Below are positions 61,986-64,000 of a stretch of DNA of 64,000 nucleotides, piece by piece. The first letter of the stretch is position 1, and each line of letters opens with the position of its first letter. The DNA lies in contig NZ_QUOU01000001.1 in the NCBI RefSeq assembly GCF_003390335.1, forward strand, positions 4,216,001 through 4,280,000, written 5' to 3'. The DNA is from Thalassotalea euphylliae (GTDB taxonomy: Bacteria; Pseudomonadota; Gammaproteobacteria; Enterobacterales; Alteromonadaceae). The notes beneath the pieces are model-generated. The model was not told the DNA's origin. It was given only the letters and a program-made list of their open reading frames with translations, and did no database searches. The position numbers and the translations under genes were made by a program.

Positions 61986-62936
61986 CTACAGTCCCTCCAA
62001 ATCGATGTCATCCGCCCACGAGGTGTCGCTGTGATCCACTTTTTGATAACCACCTCTTGGTTTATAGCTAGGTTTTTGCTGATCTTTCAACTCGTTTTGA
62101 CGCCAAGTGTTAACAAAAACCGAAAAGCCATTTTCCAATTGGTAGCTATTCTTCAACGGTATTTGTTTTTCGTAAGACTTGCGAATAAAGCAATTCCAAA
62201 CAAAATCCAGCGAAGCCTGTAGGCCACTAGAATCGACTTTGTAGACAAATTCCGGTGGCATCTTATCAATATAGCCAAGCCAAGCTTCCACCGCTTGTTC
62301 GCGTTTTTCAGCGGTTTGGTTATACGTGTGCTGATAGCGCCTGTTGCCGTGCGCTAAGTTCATTTGCACTTTACTGGCATAGGCAACAAAGCGTTTTTGA
62401 ATAAGATCCATGCGCGCGGGTGGTTGTTCGCCGTTAGCATCCATTGATGCAGCAAACGTATGCCATATCTCAAAGAAGTGGTTTTGATCATAACCGTGCT
62501 TTGCCACTAACTTAGCGACTGATTCCGCAATAAACTCTTGATTGACATCTGACCATAGGCGCTTACTCGCAGGCTCTACTTGCTGACCATTAACAAACGC
62601 CTGTGCTTGCGGGCTAACTGAATGACTTGGCGCCGCTGGGTTTTCCACGGGAAGGTCGTTAACGGTGAACCAGTAGGTGTTACTTTGATCTTGTTTTTGC
62701 AGGATTAAGCCAAGCTCTTTCATCCGGTACAGGGTACGTAGTAGCTTGCCTTTTTCAATGAAGGGAAATAAATCTGTTAGCCCTTGCTCGGTCATTTTTA
62801 GCCAGTAAGTATTATTGATCAGGTGCTGATTAAGCGTCTGATTATAGTGCAATAGCTCGCGAAACTTTTGCAGGATAACAGCAATTTCCATGCTGTTATA
62901 TCTGACGGCTTCTTCACTATAAAAATGCTGTAACAT
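61986..62936 (-). CDS. DnaT/phage O-like replication initiation protein
   Basis: A 316-residue protein. The N-terminal ~110 residues look like a winged helix (VILQKFRELLHYNQTLNQHL, LLRTLYRMKELGLILQKQDQ). A middle helical region (VKLVAKHGYDQNHFFEIW) leads to a C-terminal tail with GYQKVDHSDTSWADDIDLEG, resembling the end of DnaT-type primosomal proteins. With the P-like gene 3 bp downstream it forms an initiator/loader-type pair, as in phages. The start is the ATG at 62936 (AGGA 7 nt upstream); the longer frame begins at TTG. Confidence in exact family is moderate. Confidence 0.55.
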   Translation of the reverse strand: MLQHFYSEEAVRYNSMEIAVILQKFRELLHYNQTLNQHLINNTYWLKMTEQGLTDLFPFIEKGKLLRTLYRMKELGLILQKQDQSNTYWFTVNDLPVENPAAPSHSVSPQAQAFVNGQQVEPASKRLWSDVNQEFIAESVAKLVAKHGYDQNHFFEIWHTFAASMDANGEQPPARMDLIQKRFVAYASKVQMNLAHGNRRYQHTYNQTAEKREQAVEAWLGYIDKMPPEFVYKVDSSGLQASLDFVWNCFIRKSYEKQIPLKNSYQLENGFSVFVNTWRQNELKDQQKPSYKPRGGYQKVDHSDTSWADDIDLEGL

Positions 62937-63034
62937 CAACTTTCCTGACCAATAATTTTAGCCAAGATTATATCTTATTTTCTCTTACCGTGGGGTGAAA
63001 AAAACACGCATGTGGTCAACCCATGGCGTAAACA

Positions 63035-64000
63035 CTACCTATCAAGCAAGCTATGACTGAGCAGCCATTGGAAGATGTCTTCGTCATACGGTTCATAGCG
63101 CGGGTCATAAGTCGCCTCTTGACTGCCACCGACAAGCGCCGATAAATCGTAAACGGCATGGTGAATATGATGTCTCGCCTGCAGAATAAGCGATAACTTG
63201 GGAATAACCCTAGGCTGACACAAATCGACAATGGCATTGTAAGCGCGAATTGAGCGAACGAAGGGGGTAATTTGATCGCCGGTACCATGGAACAGCCACA
63301 CAGGCACTTGCTCAATATTGCAGAAGTCATCGGGTAAATCTTCAATCTCGGTGGCTAAGCCAGAGGCAATGGGGGCAATAGCGGCAATTTTTTCAGGAAA
63401 ATCGACCGCATAAGCTGAACTTAAATAACCACCACTGCTCCAGCCCGTTAAATAAACGCGATTAACATCAATATCATAAGTGTGAATCGCATAGTCGACA
63501 AAAGCATCAAGACGGTCTTTAAAACCGACTCCGGGAATGGTGCCCAAATGCGGCGCCACGACAACAAAGGGCAAATTATTGTTCCACTCTCGGTCATCAA
63601 TCAGCCGAGGAACCCCATAATTTTCCAAAACCGCGTCAAGTGAGGTAACCGGATCTGTGTCTGTCGTGAACTCCAGGTTACCACCACTGCCATGTAAGTA
63701 GATTAACAGCGGCGGCTTTTGCTGAGCTGGTTCGCCATAATTGGTCGGTAAGTGCTCAAAATAACCAAAATTTGCAGCGGTTGTGCCTAGTGGTCGCCGC
63801 GTTAAGTGTTGGGGGTTGTTGTCGATCACGCGAATGACACGTGCTTGCTCAATAGCGGCTTGTCCATCGCTATCGGTGACGGCGTAACGCACTAGATAGT
63901 CGCCCACGCGACTGGTATCGACATCACCAGTGATCACAATTTGCTCAGAAATATCCCCATCTTGCTCATCTGCTGCCAACGCTCCTTCTTCAAGGTAAAA
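63035..64000 (-). CDS. Exported esterase/depolymerase-like hydrolase with Ig-like domain, 5' truncated
   Basis: The frame runs from the right window edge to the stop at 63035; the start is outside the window. The visible N-terminal part is an immunoglobulin-like repeat (VTGDVDTSRVGDYLVRYAVTD, DUF5011-type pattern with DGDISE). The rest is an alpha/beta hydrolase: oxyanion region LLIYLHGSGGNLE, nucleophile elbow LTGWSSGGYLSS (Ser of GWSSG), Asp in WLFHGTGDQITPF and the His in ILQARHHIHH. The layout resembles secreted PHB-depolymerase/acetyl-esterase-type enzymes. Substrate unknown; the signal peptide would lie upstream of the window. Confidence 0.8.
   Translation of the reverse strand, partial: FYLEEGALAADEQDGDISEQIVITGDVDTSRVGDYLVRYAVTDSDGQAAIEQARVIRVIDNNPQHLTRRPLGTTAANFGYFEHLPTNYGEPAQQKPPLLIYLHGSGGNLEFTTDTDPVTSLDAVLENYGVPRLIDDREWNNNLPFVVVAPHLGTIPGVGFKDRLDAFVDYAIHTYDIDVNRVYLTGWSSGGYLSSAYAVDFPEKIAAIAPIASGLATEIEDLPDDFCNIEQVPVWLFHGTGDQITPFVRSIRAYNAIVDLCQPRVIPKLSLILQARHHIHHAVYDLSALVGGSQEATYDPRYEPYDEDIFQWLLSHSLLDR

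Noticed and set aside
1..64000. tRNA, rRNA, CRISPR arrays and complete insertion sequences
   Set aside because: No cloverleaf-like segment, no direct-repeat/spacer array and no transposase-like frame could be recognised by reading; a dedicated tRNA/rRNA search was not possible.

Overview
The window looks like an ordinary chromosomal segment of a marine gammaproteobacterium of the order Alteromonadales, most likely Colwelliaceae (Thalassotalea/Colwellia type). This is inferred from the close enterobacterial-type UvrA, PepB, YajR and FadH proteins, from families typical of Shewanella, Vibrio and Colwellia (DUF3581, DUF2797, HDOD proteins), from moderate base composition, and from AT-rich spacers with palindromic repeats. 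I had no database access, so the taxon is an inference. I see no rRNA, tRNA, CRISPR array, complete insertion sequence or complete prophage.

Layout. 1-1227: 3' truncated GAF-GAF protein, followed by a small lipoprotein. 1744-2583: 2OG-Fe(II) oxygenase with a clear sigma-70 promoter. 2671-4697: minus-strand operon of a degenerate ECF-type sigma factor, a one-pass membrane protein (possible anti-sigma) and a periplasmic PDZ protein. 4869-9267: RND efflux pair. 9734-12304: TerB-like protein, outer-membrane barrel, S1-domain CvfB-like protein. 12405-13331: Dyp peroxidase. 13478-15286: glnK-amtB with a sigma-54 promoter and upstream NtrC-like sites, divergent from an ion channel. 16113-25675: housekeeping and unknown genes (two HDOD proteins, DUF2797, ArfB, GIY-YIG, DUF3581, PGPGW, periplasmic LigE-type ligase, LysE exporter, RlmI-like methyltransferase, Na+ symporter). 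25871-32264: M28 peptidase, then an Lrp-type regulator divergent from PutA. 32463-39935: Nudix, an orphan two-gene cassette, FadH, a GreA-like protein, YajR, amidase. 40217-43039: UvrA. 43040-43717: a 680-bp gene-free stretch made almost entirely of nested inverted repeats, including a 264-bp MITE-like element. 43718-45299: split membrane/spermidine-synthase-like pair. 45364-51941: PaiB-like, RluF-like, lytic transglycosylase, GNAT, HrpB. 52105-57498: a 1797-residue BvgS-like hybrid kinase. 57821-61224: ThpR, SpoIIAA-like protein, PepB, periplasmic binding protein. 61446-62936: a replication pair resembling phage O/P or DnaT-type proteins. 63035-64000: 5' truncated Ig-like/alpha-beta hydrolase.

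How genes work together: glnK-amtB is a classic nitrogen-starvation unit under sigma-54/NtrC; Lrp-like plus PutA is a proline-catabolism unit in which the regulator replaces the DNA-binding domain PutA lacks; the RND genes form one pump; the sigma/membrane/PDZ trio looks like an envelope-signal module. Much of the rest is single-gene transcription units separated by rho-independent terminators.

The most interesting parts are the nested repeat block at 43121-43670, the O/P-like replication cassette, the sigma/membrane/PDZ trio, the NtrC-type control region shared by glnK and an ion channel, and the uncharacterised pair at 33034-33864. I did not find a clearly new defence or mobile system. Several start codons were moved from the longest reading frame because that frame begins at TTG and a better Shine-Dalgarno/ATG lies downstream; each case is noted.
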